Assembly (NCBI GenBank): GCA_958408685.1
Contig: CATYLC010000005.1
Coordinates: forward strand, 1-64,000
Direction of reading: 5' to 3'
DNA from: an uncultured Collinsella sp.
GTDB lineage: Bacteria; Actinomycetota; Coriobacteriia; Coriobacteriales; Coriobacteriaceae
Length of the DNA stretch: 64,000 nucleotides
Part shown: positions 15,796 through 24,292 of the stretch, piece after piece
How positions within the stretch are numbered: the stretch's first letter is position 1
Layout of the letters: the number at the start of each line of letters is the position of its first letter
The notes under the pieces: generated by a model
Seen by the model: only the letters and a program-made list of their open reading frames with translations
Database searches by the model: none
Told to the model about the DNA's origin: nothing
Translations under genes and position numbers: made by a program

Positions 15796-16818
15796 CTACT
15801 CCATGGTCTCTTGGCAGACAACCTCGCGGATGGCTCGGATGCGGCGCATGGTGTCGTCGAACTGATCGGGGGTGAGGGCCTGGGCGCCGTCGGACCAGGC
15901 TCGGCTCGGCTCGTCGTGGACCTCGATCTCCAGGCCGTTGGCGCCGCAGGCGGTCGCGGCGAGCGCCATGGGCTCAACGTAGCGGGTGTAGCCGGTGGCG
16001 TGGCTGGGGTCGGCGACGACGGGCAGGTGCGACAGGTGGTGCAGCACCGGCACGGCGTTGAGGTCGAAGGTGTTGCGGGTGCGGGTCTCGAAGGTGCGGA
16101 TGCCGCGCTCGCACAGGATAACGTTGTCGTTGCCCTCGCTCATGATGTACTCGGCAGCCATGAGCAGCTCGTCGATCGTGCCGGACATGCCGCGCTTGAG
16201 CAGAATCGGGGTCTGGGTCTTGCCGACCTCCTTGAGCAGGGGGAAGTTCTGGGCGTTGCGGGCGCCGATTTGCATGACGTCAATCTTCTTGTCAAGGAAG
16301 ACCTGCACGTCGCGTGGGTCCATGATCTCGGTGACAATCGGCATGTCGAGCTCGGCAGACGCCTCGCACAGCAGGTCGAGGCCGGCGGGGCCCATGCCCT
16401 GGTAGGCGTAGGGGGAGGTGCGGGGCTTGTAGGCACCGCCGCGCAGCATCGTGGCCCCGGCGGCCTTCACGCGGCGTGCGATGCGGATGAGGTTCTCGCC
16501 CTCGACGGAGCAGGGGCCGGCGATGACTTGGAACTGGTCGCCGCCGATCTTGACGCCGTGACCGCAGTCGATGACGGAGTCCTCGGGGTGGAACTTACGG
16601 TTGGCGCGCTTGAACGGCTCGGAGACGCGCTGCACGCGCTCGACGACGTCCATGGACTCGAGCAGGAACGGGTCGATCTTGGTCGTATCGCCCACCAGGC
16701 CGATGATCGTCTCGTTCTCGCCGCGCGAGACATCGGTCTTCAGGCCTTTTTTCTCAATCCAGCTGACGATATGGCTGACGGCCTCGTCGCTGGCGCTCTG
16801 CTTTAGAATTGCAATCAT
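15796..16818 (-). CDS. aroF: DAHP synthase (3-deoxy-7-phosphoheptulonate synthase)
   Basis: 340 aa from ATG 16818 (GAGAGG upstream). It is the short type I-beta enzyme: an N-terminal ferredoxin-like regulatory domain (MIAILKQSASDEAV to about residue 70), then a KDO8P/DAHP-type barrel with AGPCSVEGENL, RGGAYKPRTSPYAYQGMG, KRGMSGTIDELL and the DPSHATG metal and substrate motif. In relatives such as the Thermotoga enzyme the N-terminal domain binds Tyr or Phe. It is the first enzyme of the aromatic pathway and the first gene of the minus-strand cluster. A hairpin with a T-run lies in its leader and may control the whole cluster. Confidence 0.95.
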   Translation of the reverse strand: MIAILKQSASDEAVSHIVSWIEKKGLKTDVSRGENETIIGLVGDTTKIDPFLLESMDVVERVQRVSEPFKRANRKFHPEDSVIDCGHGVKIGGDQFQVIAGPCSVEGENLIRIARRVKAAGATMLRGGAYKPRTSPYAYQGMGPAGLDLLCEASAELDMPIVTEIMDPRDVQVFLDKKIDVMQIGARNAQNFPLLKEVGKTQTPILLKRGMSGTIDELLMAAEYIMSEGNDNVILCERGIRTFETRTRNTFDLNAVPVLHHLSHLPVVADPSHATGYTRYVEPMALAATACGANGLEIEVHDEPSRAWSDGAQALTPDQFDDTMRRIRAIREVVCQETME

Positions 16819-16851
16819 GGTGTGCCTCTCACCTCGATGGATAACTTTTGC

Positions 16852-16876
16852 AAAAACGGCCCGCATCGCGAGCCGT
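16852..16876 (-). promoter_or_regulatory. leader hairpin with T-run before aroF (possible attenuator)
   Basis: On the minus strand ACGGCTCGC, loop GAT, GCGGGCCGT (9 bp, one G-T pair) is followed by TTTTT. It sits 34-58 bases before the aroF start. A TATAAA -10 candidate (16897-16902) lies upstream, so the hairpin would be in the 5' untranslated leader. A short frame beginning ATG CAC CAT overlaps it but has no ribosome site. Confidence 0.6.
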
Positions 16877-16981
16877 ATATATATGGTGCATGAGAGTTTA
16901 TACTATCTGACTCGCTTTTGCCTTCTAAAGTGGGCCGTTGCGCCGCGTCTTCCTCGGAATTGCAAAGCTTTTTCTTTTATT

Positions 16982-17011
16982 TTGATAGCCCGTGGCGCAC
17001 TTGGGTATAAT
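16982..17011 (+). promoter_or_regulatory. promoter of tRNA-Arg(CCG)
   Basis: TTGATA (16982-16987), 18-base spacer, TATAAT (17006-17011), 11 bases before the tRNA. Confidence 0.75.
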
Positions 17012-17022
17012 GCCAGTCGTTC

Positions 17023-17099
17023 GCCCTATTAGCTCAGGGGATTAGAGCGTCTGCCTCCGGAGCAGAAGGCCGTTGGTTCGAATCCAACATGGGGCACCA
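17023..17099 (+). tRNA. tRNA-Arg (anticodon CCG)
   Basis: A complete cloverleaf: acceptor GCCCTAT/ATGGGGC with one G-T pair, perfect anticodon stem TCTGC/GCAGA around CTCCGGA, perfect T stem GTTGG/CCAAC, encoded CCA. It reads CGG codons. Confidence 0.95.
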
Positions 17100-17110
17100 T
17101 CGAACCTAAG

Positions 17111-17144
17111 ACCGTCCGAACCTCGCATGGTCCGGGCGGTTTTT
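17111..17144 (+). terminator. intrinsic terminator after tRNA-Arg(CCG)
   Basis: A 12-bp stem with one mismatch (17111-17122 with 17129-17140), 6-nt loop and a T5 tail. Confidence 0.85.
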
Positions 17145-17160
17145 CTTATACCGACGCGAC

Positions 17161-19899
17161 GTGATGGGACGTGGTATGGCAGCAACGGATATCGAGCGCG
17201 GACTCTCAACCGCCGAGGTCGAGGAGCGCACCGCCGCCGGTAAGATCAACCGCAACATGGAGCTCAAGACCAAGTCGGTCAAAGAGCTCATCATCGAGAA
17301 CCTCTGCACGCTGTTCAATTTGATCAACGTGATCTTGGCGTTCCTGGTCATTTTGACCGGTTCGTTTAAGAATCTGACGTTCCTGTTCGTGGTGTTCCTC
17401 AATACCGCTATTGGCGTCATCCAGTCCATGCGTTCCAAGAAGATGGTCGATAAGCTCACGCTGCTGACCTCCAAGAAGGCCATCGCGGTGCGCGACGGCG
17501 CCGAGGTGGAGCTCGACCTGGACCAGATCGTGCTCGACGACATCATCCGCCTGGGGCGCGGCGACCAGATTCTCGCCGACGCCGTGGTGGTTTCGGGCGA
17601 GGCGCTCGTGAACGAGAGCCTGCTGACGGGCGAGAGCGACCTTATTAAGAAACAGCCCGGTTCCGAGCTCATGAGCGGCAGCTTTATCGACTCGGGCCTG
17701 CTGCGCGCCCGCGTGATCCATGTCGGCGCCGACAACTACGTGGCCAAAATTAATAACGAGGCCAAGTACGTCAAAAAGGTCAATTCCGAGATCATGAATG
17801 AGCTTAACGCCATCGTGCGCTTTGCGAGCATCATCATGATCCCGCTCGGTTTAGCGTTGTTTGCCTCGAGCGTGAGCGAGCTGTGGGATGCCGCGGGAAC
17901 CCCGGGCGATAGCGCGCTTTCGTGGTGCTTCTCCGAGCTGTTGGCTGGTCATGTGCCTTCGTCGGCGCTGCTGTCCACGGTGGGCGCCCTGCTGGGCATG
18001 ATCCCGCAAGGCCTGGTGCTGCTGACCTCGTCGGTGCTCGCCATCGCCACGGTGCGCCTGGCTCGCCGCAAGGTGCTGGCACAGCAGCTCTACTGCATCG
18101 AGACGCTCGCTCGCGTCGACGTGCTGTGCCTGGACAAGACGGGCACCATCACGTCGGGCCGCATGGAGGTCGAGGGCACCTATCCGCTGCCGGTTGAGGG
18201 TGTGAGTCTGGGCGCCGGCTCGGACGAGGCGGCCGTTCCCGTCGATACCACGGTGCTCGATTTTGCGCTGGCCAACGTGGCACGTGCGACCTCGGCCGAT
18301 GCCAACGAGACCTGCCAGGCGTTGCTCAACTATTACGCCGATCGCCCGGTCGAGGTGTCTGAGCCGCTGTCGGTCATTCCGTTCTCATCCTCCAAAAAGT
18401 GGAGCGGCGCGTCGTTTGCGCAGGGCTCCTATGTGATGGGTGCGGCGCAGTTTGTGCTCTCTGATCGTGTTTTTTCGCAGGTCGAGAACCGTGTCGCCGA
18501 GCTTGCCGATACCTGCCGCGTGCTCGTGGTGGCGCGCGTGGACGGCTTTACGCCCGATGGCGATATGGTGGGCGAGGCCGAGCCCGTGGGCTTTGTGACC
18601 ATCCGCGACGAGATTCGCACCTCGGCGGCTGAGACCATCGGCTACTTTAACGAGCAGGGTGTGACCCTCAACGTGATCAGTGGCGACGACCCGCGTACGG
18701 TGTCGTCGATCGCGCGCGTGGTGGGCGTGCCGGGGGCGGACGCTTATGTGGACGCCACGACGCTCGATACGCCGGCCAAGCTCGATGCCGCAGTAGACCG
18801 CTACCATGTCTTTGGTCGTGTGACCCCGCAGCAGAAGCGCGAGCTCGTGCAGGCGCTCAAGCGCCGCGAGCACACCGTGGCCATGACGGGCGACGGCGTC
18901 AACGACGTGCTGGCACTTAAGGAGGCCGACTGCTCCGTGGCCATGGCGGCTGGCTCCGATGCCGCGCGTAACGTGGCCGAGATCGTACTCGTCGACAACG
19001 ACTTTGCCTCGATGCCCGCCGTGGTGGCCGAGGGCCGTCGCTCCATCAACAACCTGCAGCGTTCGGCCTCGCTGTTCCTGACCAAGACGCTGCTCTCGAT
19101 GGGCCTGGCGGCGCTGTGCATCGCACTGCCGCCGTACCCCTTCGAGCCAATCCAGATGACGCTCATCAACTTCTTCTGCATCGGCGCGCCGGGCTTTGTG
19201 TTGGGCCTTGAGCCCAACAATGCTCGCGTGAAGGGTGCGTTTTCGACGAACGTACTCAAGCGTGCGCTGCCGGCGTCGATTGCGGTCATTTTGGCTGCGG
19301 CGCTCGATATCTTTGTGGCGCGCGTGTTTGGCTTTAGCCAGCTCACGCTGTCTACGATGTGCTTGCTTACGTCGTGCGCGGCGAGCGTCAGCCTGATCTG
19401 GCGCATCTCGCAGCCTCTCACGCCCTTACGTGTGGTGCTCTTTGTGTTTGTAGTCGCCGGCATCTTGGTGGGCGTTATCGGATTCCCGGAGCTGCTGTCT
19501 ATTGCCAACCTGTCGATGGGTCAGATGGTTATCTTGGCTGTCATCGTGGTCTTTACCTGCTCGGTGTTCTTTAAGCTTGCCACGATGATGGATTCGCTCA
19601 AGCCGCGTCGTCGTCATGCCGCAACTGGTTTTGGCCGCGGTGTGCGCGTCCGTCTGGGTCGCGGTGGCGGCAAGGTGAGCTCGACGGGTTCGACGGCCGA
19701 GCGTTTTGCCAAGCGCGTCGCCGCCGACATGGCGCAGCGCCGCGAAGATCGCACCGCTCGCGAGGCCGAGGCCCGCGCACTCGAGGGCGTGGCCCAGGCC
19801 CAGCCCAAGAAAAAGAAGGGTACCGGAGCCAAGCGCTCTCGCGTGACCAAGTCCGCCCAAGGCATCAAAGTCTCGATGCCAAGCAAAAAGAAGAAGTAG
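17161..19899 (+). CDS. cation-transporting P-type ATPase, CtpE-like
   Basis: About 912 aa; GTG 17161, ATG 17164 and ATG 17176 are all possible starts and none has a strong ribosome site. P-type motifs are complete: LLTGESD (TGES, near 160), CLDKTGTITSG with the phosphorylated Asp near 325, and MTGDGVND near 580. Ten or so membrane segments are arranged as in P2-type pumps. Overall pattern (LFNLINVILAFLV, VLDDIIRLGRGDQI, NESLLTGESD) matches mycobacterial CtpE, linked to calcium uptake; ion choice here is inferred. Segment M4 reads MIPQGLVLL where many relatives have PEGL. The last 100 residues form a soluble tail very rich in Lys and Arg, ending in PSKKKK. Confidence 0.85.
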   Translation: MMGRGMAATDIERGLSTAEVEERTAAGKINRNMELKTKSVKELIIENLCTLFNLINVILAFLVILTGSFKNLTFLFVVFLNTAIGVIQSMRSKKMVDKLTLLTSKKAIAVRDGAEVELDLDQIVLDDIIRLGRGDQILADAVVVSGEALVNESLLTGESDLIKKQPGSELMSGSFIDSGLLRARVIHVGADNYVAKINNEAKYVKKVNSEIMNELNAIVRFASIIMIPLGLALFASSVSELWDAAGTPGDSALSWCFSELLAGHVPSSALLSTVGALLGMIPQGLVLLTSSVLAIATVRLARRKVLAQQLYCIETLARVDVLCLDKTGTITSGRMEVEGTYPLPVEGVSLGAGSDEAAVPVDTTVLDFALANVARATSADANETCQALLNYYADRPVEVSEPLSVIPFSSSKKWSGASFAQGSYVMGAAQFVLSDRVFSQVENRVAELADTCRVLVVARVDGFTPDGDMVGEAEPVGFVTIRDEIRTSAAETIGYFNEQGVTLNVISGDDPRTVSSIARVVGVPGADAYVDATTLDTPAKLDAAVDRYHVFGRVTPQQKRELVQALKRREHTVAMTGDGVNDVLALKEADCSVAMAAGSDAARNVAEIVLVDNDFASMPAVVAEGRRSINNLQRSASLFLTKTLLSMGLAALCIALPPYPFEPIQMTLINFFCIGAPGFVLGLEPNNARVKGAFSTNVLKRALPASIAVILAAALDIFVARVFGFSQLTLSTMCLLTSCAASVSLIWRISQPLTPLRVVLFVFVVAGILVGVIGFPELLSIANLSMGQMVILAVIVVFTCSVFFKLATMMDSLKPRRRHAATGFGRGVRVRLGRGGGKVSSTGSTAERFAKRVAADMAQRREDRTAREAEARALEGVAQAQPKKKKGTGAKRSRVTKSAQGIKVSMPSKKKK

Positions 19900-20002
19900 C
19901 TACGCGCCCTGGCGATGTTGAATTGGTGCCTTGCTCCTGTGGGGCCGTGGCGATGTTATGCTCTAACCTCGATTGTTTGAATTGCTTCGAAAAGAGGATG
20001 CC

Positions 20003-21145
20003 GTGATCTGCCCGCACTGCCTTAAGACTATCGAGGACGGCGCCTCGTTCTGCCCCTACTGCAACGCCTATGTGGGTCCGGGCGATGGTCCCGAGCACAC
20101 TGAGTTCGTGTTCTGTGAGGGCTGCGGTGCCCGTCTTTCTCCGCATGATCGTACATGCCCCAAATGCGGACGCCCCGCTCCGGGTATCCTCTCCGAGGAC
20201 GCGGCCGCATCCGACTTGGCTGCGGGCCGCACGGCGGGTTTTCCGCGCCTAACGCAAGAGCAGATCGATACCGAGGTGCCGCATGCGCCGGCCTCTGCCG
20301 CTGCGGTGCTTTCGGACGCCGCCGACCCCAATGAGACCTGCGTGCTGCCGGCTTTCGATAAGGATTTCGGTATCCCCAAGGTCGATATTCCCACGCCGGT
20401 TTCCCTGCATGACGATACTCAAAAACCCAAGCGCAAGGTGCACCCCGACGAGGACGCCTATCACAAGCACAAGCGTCATATTCCCAAGCCGCTCATCGTC
20501 ATCGCGATCCTTGCCTTTGTGTGCGGCGGTGCCTATTGGTTCGTGACGACCGATCCCATGGGTGTCATGCCCGGCTTCTATGACCAGTTTGGCCAGGCCG
20601 CGCAGACGACCTTCCCTACGCGCCAAAAGGGCGAGGCGACTGAGGACGATACCAAGCAGGACGATTCTGCCGAGGTGGTCCAGGAAGAAACCGTGCTCAC
20701 CGACGATCAGCTCTATACCAGGCTCGACGGTCTGTATCAGACCATCGTGTCCTACGGTGACGAGGACCAGATCGGCGAGGTCATCGATTCTTTTAACAAC
20801 GGCCATCTTCGAACGCCACTGTCCACCCGTCAGGAGCTGTCGCAGAGTGCCTACGCCCTGCGTGACCAGATAAAAAAGACGCAAGATGAGCTCAACAACC
20901 TTAAGTACCAGGACGATACGGTCTATGCGGACGACATCGCCCACTTAAAGCAGCTTGCCGAGTGGATGTACGAGCGCGTCGACGTGATCTGCCAGAGCTG
21001 GGACATCTCGCTGGCCATTCCTGATGGTGAGTCGATGAGTTCCCACCAAAGCGAGATCCTGGCGCCCATCGCGCAGGGCGGCAACAGCGCGCTGAACCAG
21101 TACGACGCCAACGTGGGCTCCTGGAAGCCGCAGCAGCGTTCCTAA
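20003..21145 (+). CDS. membrane protein with two N-terminal zinc ribbons
   Basis: 380 aa from GTG 20003, which follows AAGAGG; this start gives an immediate CPHC. Two zinc ribbons are visible: CPHC with CPYC (3-20) and CEGC with CPKC (about 36-55). A low-complexity linker, a basic stretch (KPKRKVHPDEDAYHKHKRH) and one membrane segment (about 165-185) follow, then a roughly 190-residue extracytoplasmic part with predicted helices. The layout, cytoplasmic zinc ribbon, single pass, outside domain, is common in uncharacterised Gram-positive proteins. The gene precedes a cyclophilin and a TPR membrane protein. No function can be assigned. Confidence 0.7.
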   Translation: MICPHCLKTIEDGASFCPYCNAYVGPGDGPEHTEFVFCEGCGARLSPHDRTCPKCGRPAPGILSEDAAASDLAAGRTAGFPRLTQEQIDTEVPHAPASAAAVLSDAADPNETCVLPAFDKDFGIPKVDIPTPVSLHDDTQKPKRKVHPDEDAYHKHKRHIPKPLIVIAILAFVCGGAYWFVTTDPMGVMPGFYDQFGQAAQTTFPTRQKGEATEDDTKQDDSAEVVQEETVLTDDQLYTRLDGLYQTIVSYGDEDQIGEVIDSFNNGHLRTPLSTRQELSQSAYALRDQIKKTQDELNNLKYQDDTVYADDIAHLKQLAEWMYERVDVICQSWDISLAIPDGESMSSHQSEILAPIAQGGNSALNQYDANVGSWKPQQRS

Positions 21146-21183
21146 AATTAGTTCGCCATAGTCGGCATAACCTACGTGCGCAA

Positions 21184-21213
21184 TTGATGTAAGCGCATGC
21201 TTATTGCTACAAT
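21184..21213 (+). promoter_or_regulatory. promoter of the cyclophilin gene
   Basis: TTGATG (21184-21189), 18-base spacer, TACAAT (21208-21213), 39 bases before the start codon. Confidence 0.65.
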
Positions 21214-21252
21214 TCGTACAAATATGCTTTAAACGCACGAGGAAGGAACCAC

Positions 21253-21795
21253 ATGTTTGGTTTTAAGAAAGAGCTCTACACGCCCGAGTATCAGCTTGCC
21301 GGCGACGAGTGCGCCGTTATCGAGACGTCGAAGGGTACCATCAAGGTCAAGTTTGACGGCGAGGGCGCTCCCATTCATGTCGCGAACTTCTGCGAGCTTT
21401 CCACGATGGGTTTCTATGATGGCCTTAAGTTCCATCGCTATGTGCCCGGCTTCGTCATTCAGGGCGGCGACCCCAATACCCGCGATATGTCCGGCGCCGA
21501 CGTCGCTGCCGGTCTTGAGGGCCCCGACGGCATGCCTGGTACCGGTGGCCCCGGCTACTGCATCAAGGGCGAGTTTGCCACCAATCCGCGCAACAGCCAT
21601 GTCGATGGTGCCCTTGCCATGGCACGCTCCATGGACCCCGATTCCGCAGGTTCGCAGTTCTACTTCTGTCTGGGCGCCCAGCATAACCTCGATTCCGGTT
21701 ACACCGTCTTTGGTACTACGGTCGAGGGTCTCGATGTGATTTCGCAGCTGCGTGCCGGCGACGAGATCGTCCATGTCGAGATCGTTCACGAGTAA
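21253..21795 (+). CDS. peptidyl-prolyl cis-trans isomerase, cyclophilin type
   Basis: 180 aa with GAGGAAGGAA before ATG 21253. The cyclophilin core is clear: TSKGTIKVKFDGEGAPIHVANF, GLKFHRYVPGFVIQGGD with the catalytic Arg, GTGGPGYCIKGEF, ARSMDPDSAGSQFYFCLG and TVFGTTVEGLDVI. It catalyses prolyl bond isomerisation during folding. No signal peptide is seen, so it acts in the cytoplasm. It has its own promoter and is followed after 12 bases by the TPR protein gene. Confidence 0.92.
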   Translation: MFGFKKELYTPEYQLAGDECAVIETSKGTIKVKFDGEGAPIHVANFCELSTMGFYDGLKFHRYVPGFVIQGGDPNTRDMSGADVAAGLEGPDGMPGTGGPGYCIKGEFATNPRNSHVDGALAMARSMDPDSAGSQFYFCLGAQHNLDSGYTVFGTTVEGLDVISQLRAGDEIVHVEIVHE

Positions 21796-21807
21796 AAGGG
21801 GACTTCC

Positions 21808-23112
21808 TTGAATAGCCAGCTGATCCAACAGGGCCGCGCCGCTTACCGCGCGGGTGATTTTTCCGCTGCAGCTCAGATGCTTGGGGCGGCAAAAACTCCC
21901 GATGAGATTATGGGCGAGGCCGATCACCTTCGTGGCAACGCCTTGATGCACCTGGGCATGTATGCCGAGGCCGCCGAGGCCTATGCCGCCGCCCTCAACG
22001 ACGGCACCTATGGCAAGCGCGGCGCGCTGCTCACCAACCGCGGCAAGGCGCTCGCCGCCGTGGGCGACTACACGACGGCCGCCCAGGCGTTCTCTGCTGC
22101 TACGCAGGATGCTTCCTATGCCACGCCGTTCAAGGCCTATCTGGGCCTGGGTAATGCGCTGTTCCAGTCGGGCGACTATGCCAACGCGGGTACTGCCTTC
22201 CGTCAGGCTGCCATCGACGGCGCCAATCCGGCTCCTGCCGCCGCGCTCGGCGAGCTTGGTCGTTGCTTCATTAAGCTCGGCCGTCCGGCGGATGCCGTGG
22301 AGACCTACCGCACGGCTATCGACTTTGCCGGCCCCCGCGACGACACGCGTGCGCTCAACGCCGGCATGGGTCAGGCGCTTTCTGCCGCCGGCCGCCCCTC
22401 CGACGCACTCGACGCCTTTAACGCCGCTACTGCCGATGGCATCTACCAGCTCACCTCCGAGCAGGCCGACGAGCTTGCCCGCGTGCACGATTCGCTTGCC
22501 GCGCTGTCTGCCCAGACGGCTATGGCCACGGCTCCGGCGCCCGCGATGGACGCTCCTGCCGTCGATCCGCTCGATCCTACGGGCGCGACCGGTCAGTTTA
22601 TGCCCGATCCCTCGGACACCGGCTTCTTTACGCTGTCCGAGTCCGAGATGGTCCAGCAGGACCGTCAGGACCGTAAGCAGGCCAAGGTCCGTCGTCGCCA
22701 TCGCCACACGGGTCTCAAAGTCTTCATCGTGCTGCTCCTGCTCATTTTGATCGCCGCGGGTGGTCTGGGCTTTGCCTACACGCGCGGCTTTGGCTTCCCG
22801 TCTCAGGAGTCTGTGGTTACCGATCTGTTCCAGGCTGCCGGCGACGGTGACACCGCAAAGGCCGAGTCTTGCCTGGCCTCGAGCCTGTCCGAGGACGCTA
22901 AGTCGATGATCATCTCTTCGATTCCGCAGGGTGCCACCGTGTCCGTCGAGGGCATGGATCAGTCCATGACCGAGACGACCGCCAAGGTGAAGGCATCGCT
23001 GTCCAAGGGCGGCGAGCAGGAGTACACCGTCAAATTCGTGCGCTCCGACAACCATATCGGCTGGGCCGTTTCCTCGCTCGATATGGATTTCTCGGCCGCT
23101 GACAACCAGTAG
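21808..23112 (+). CDS. TPR-repeat membrane protein with extracytoplasmic domain
   Basis: 434 aa, TTG start with AAAGGGG upstream. Residues 1-230 are Ala-rich helical repeats of TPR type (for example AAEAYAAALNDGTYGKRGALL and YANAGTAFRQAAIDG). A Pro/Asp-rich linker and a basic RRRHRHTGLK patch lead to one membrane segment at about 310-330, then a C-terminal domain of about 100 residues that resembles the NTF2-like DUF4878 group (DLFQAAGDGDTAKAESCL). The TPR part should be cytoplasmic and bind partner proteins. It may form a unit with the cyclophilin. Function unknown. Confidence 0.75.
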   Translation: MNSQLIQQGRAAYRAGDFSAAAQMLGAAKTPDEIMGEADHLRGNALMHLGMYAEAAEAYAAALNDGTYGKRGALLTNRGKALAAVGDYTTAAQAFSAATQDASYATPFKAYLGLGNALFQSGDYANAGTAFRQAAIDGANPAPAAALGELGRCFIKLGRPADAVETYRTAIDFAGPRDDTRALNAGMGQALSAAGRPSDALDAFNAATADGIYQLTSEQADELARVHDSLAALSAQTAMATAPAPAMDAPAVDPLDPTGATGQFMPDPSDTGFFTLSESEMVQQDRQDRKQAKVRRRHRHTGLKVFIVLLLLILIAAGGLGFAYTRGFGFPSQESVVTDLFQAAGDGDTAKAESCLASSLSEDAKSMIISSIPQGATVSVEGMDQSMTETTAKVKASLSKGGEQEYTVKFVRSDNHIGWAVSSLDMDFSAADNQ

Positions 23113-23134
23113 TGACCTTATGAGATTTGGCTCT

Positions 23135-23167
23135 GCCCGGCGCTTCACCGCAAGTGAGGTGCCGGGC
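23135..23167 (+). terminator. hairpin after the TPR gene, weak terminator
   Basis: A 14-bp stem with two G-T pairs (23135-23148 with 23154-23167), loop CGCAA. No T-run follows, so termination would be weak or factor-dependent. Confidence 0.4.
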
Positions 23168-23227
23168 TTGCGCTAGTATGATGAGCTAGTAGTTTTCCAG
23201 CAATCATCCAACACATCAGGAGTTGCG

Positions 23228-24271
23228 TTGTTTTCTTTGATGGATATGTTCTTCGGTAGCTATGCGGGCGATCTCGCCATCGACCTCGGTACCGCAAATA
23301 CGCTTGTCTCCGTGCGCGGCAAGGGCATCGTCATTCGCGAGCCCTCTGTTGTCGCCATCGACAAGAACGACGAGCGCATCCTGGCGGTCGGTATCGAGGC
23401 AAAGCGCATGCTCGGCCGTACGCCCGGCAACATCGTGGCCGTTCGTCCCCTGAAGGACGGCGTCATCGCCGACTTCGATGTTACCGAGGCCATGCTTCGC
23501 TACTTTATCGACAAGGCTTCCGAGAAGCGCTATCCGTGGACCCCGCGTCCGCGCGTTGTCGTCTGCGTTCCCTCCGGTGTCACGTCGGTCGAGAAGCGTG
23601 CTGTCTTTGAGGCCACGATCCAGGCCGGTGCTCGCCAGGCCTACCTGATCGAGGAGCCCATGGCTGCCGCTATCGGCGCCGACCTGCCCGTCGAGGAGCC
23701 CACCGGCTCCATGGTCATCGACATCGGTGGCGGTACTACCGAGGTCGCCGTTATCGCTATGGGCGGCATCGTCGTCTCGCAGTCCATCCGTATTGCCGGT
23801 GACGAGTTCGATCAGGCCATCCTCACGCACGTTCGCGATGCCTACAACCTGGCCATCGGCGAGCGTACGGCAGAGGACATCAAGATCAAGGTCGGTTCCG
23901 CCGTGCCGCTCAAGGACGAGCTCGACGTCGAGGTCAACGGCCGCGACGTGATCACCGGTCTGCCCAAGACCGTGCGCATCGAGAGCGAGGAGATTCGTCG
24001 CGCGCTCAACAAGCCGCTCGACGAGATGGCCAAGGCCGTCAAGGACGCACTCGACGCTACGCCTCCCGATCTTGCCTCGGACCTTATGTACTACGGCATT
24101 TTGCTGACTGGTGGCGGCGCGCTGCTGCGCGGTCTCGACGTGCGCCTGCGCGATGAGACCGGTGTTTCGGTCAACGTCAGCCCCACGGCGCTCGATAACG
24201 TCGTTAACGGCTGTGCCCGCGTGCTCGAGGCCAATGCGTTTGATGGCGGCTTCGTCCAGACCAATGCTTAA
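23228..24271 (+). CDS. mreB: rod-shape determining protein MreB
   Basis: 347 aa; TTG start 12 bases after CAGGAG (ATG 23240 is an alternative). Actin-fold signatures: AIDLGTANTLV (phosphate 1), VPSGVTSVEKRAV, the EEPMAAAIG segment, DIGGGTTEVAVIAMGG (phosphate 2) and LTGGGALLRGLD (adenosine). A short N-terminal amphipathic stretch (MFSLMDMFFGSYAG) could bind the membrane. It forms filaments that guide the elongasome. First gene of the mreBCD-pbp2-rodA set, implying a rod or coccobacillary cell. Confidence 0.96.
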   Translation: MFSLMDMFFGSYAGDLAIDLGTANTLVSVRGKGIVIREPSVVAIDKNDERILAVGIEAKRMLGRTPGNIVAVRPLKDGVIADFDVTEAMLRYFIDKASEKRYPWTPRPRVVVCVPSGVTSVEKRAVFEATIQAGARQAYLIEEPMAAAIGADLPVEEPTGSMVIDIGGGTTEVAVIAMGGIVVSQSIRIAGDEFDQAILTHVRDAYNLAIGERTAEDIKIKVGSAVPLKDELDVEVNGRDVITGLPKTVRIESEEIRRALNKPLDEMAKAVKDALDATPPDLASDLMYYGILLTGGGALLRGLDVRLRDETGVSVNVSPTALDNVVNGCARVLEANAFDGGFVQTNA

Positions 24272-24292
24272 TTTCCAAAAGGTGGATTCCAT

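Noticed and set aside
14044..16806. 920-codon open frame on the plus strand opposite aroB, tyrA and aroF
   Set aside because: Same kind of shadow: the three enzymes on the minus strand have full motifs and ribosome sites, and the plus frame has none.
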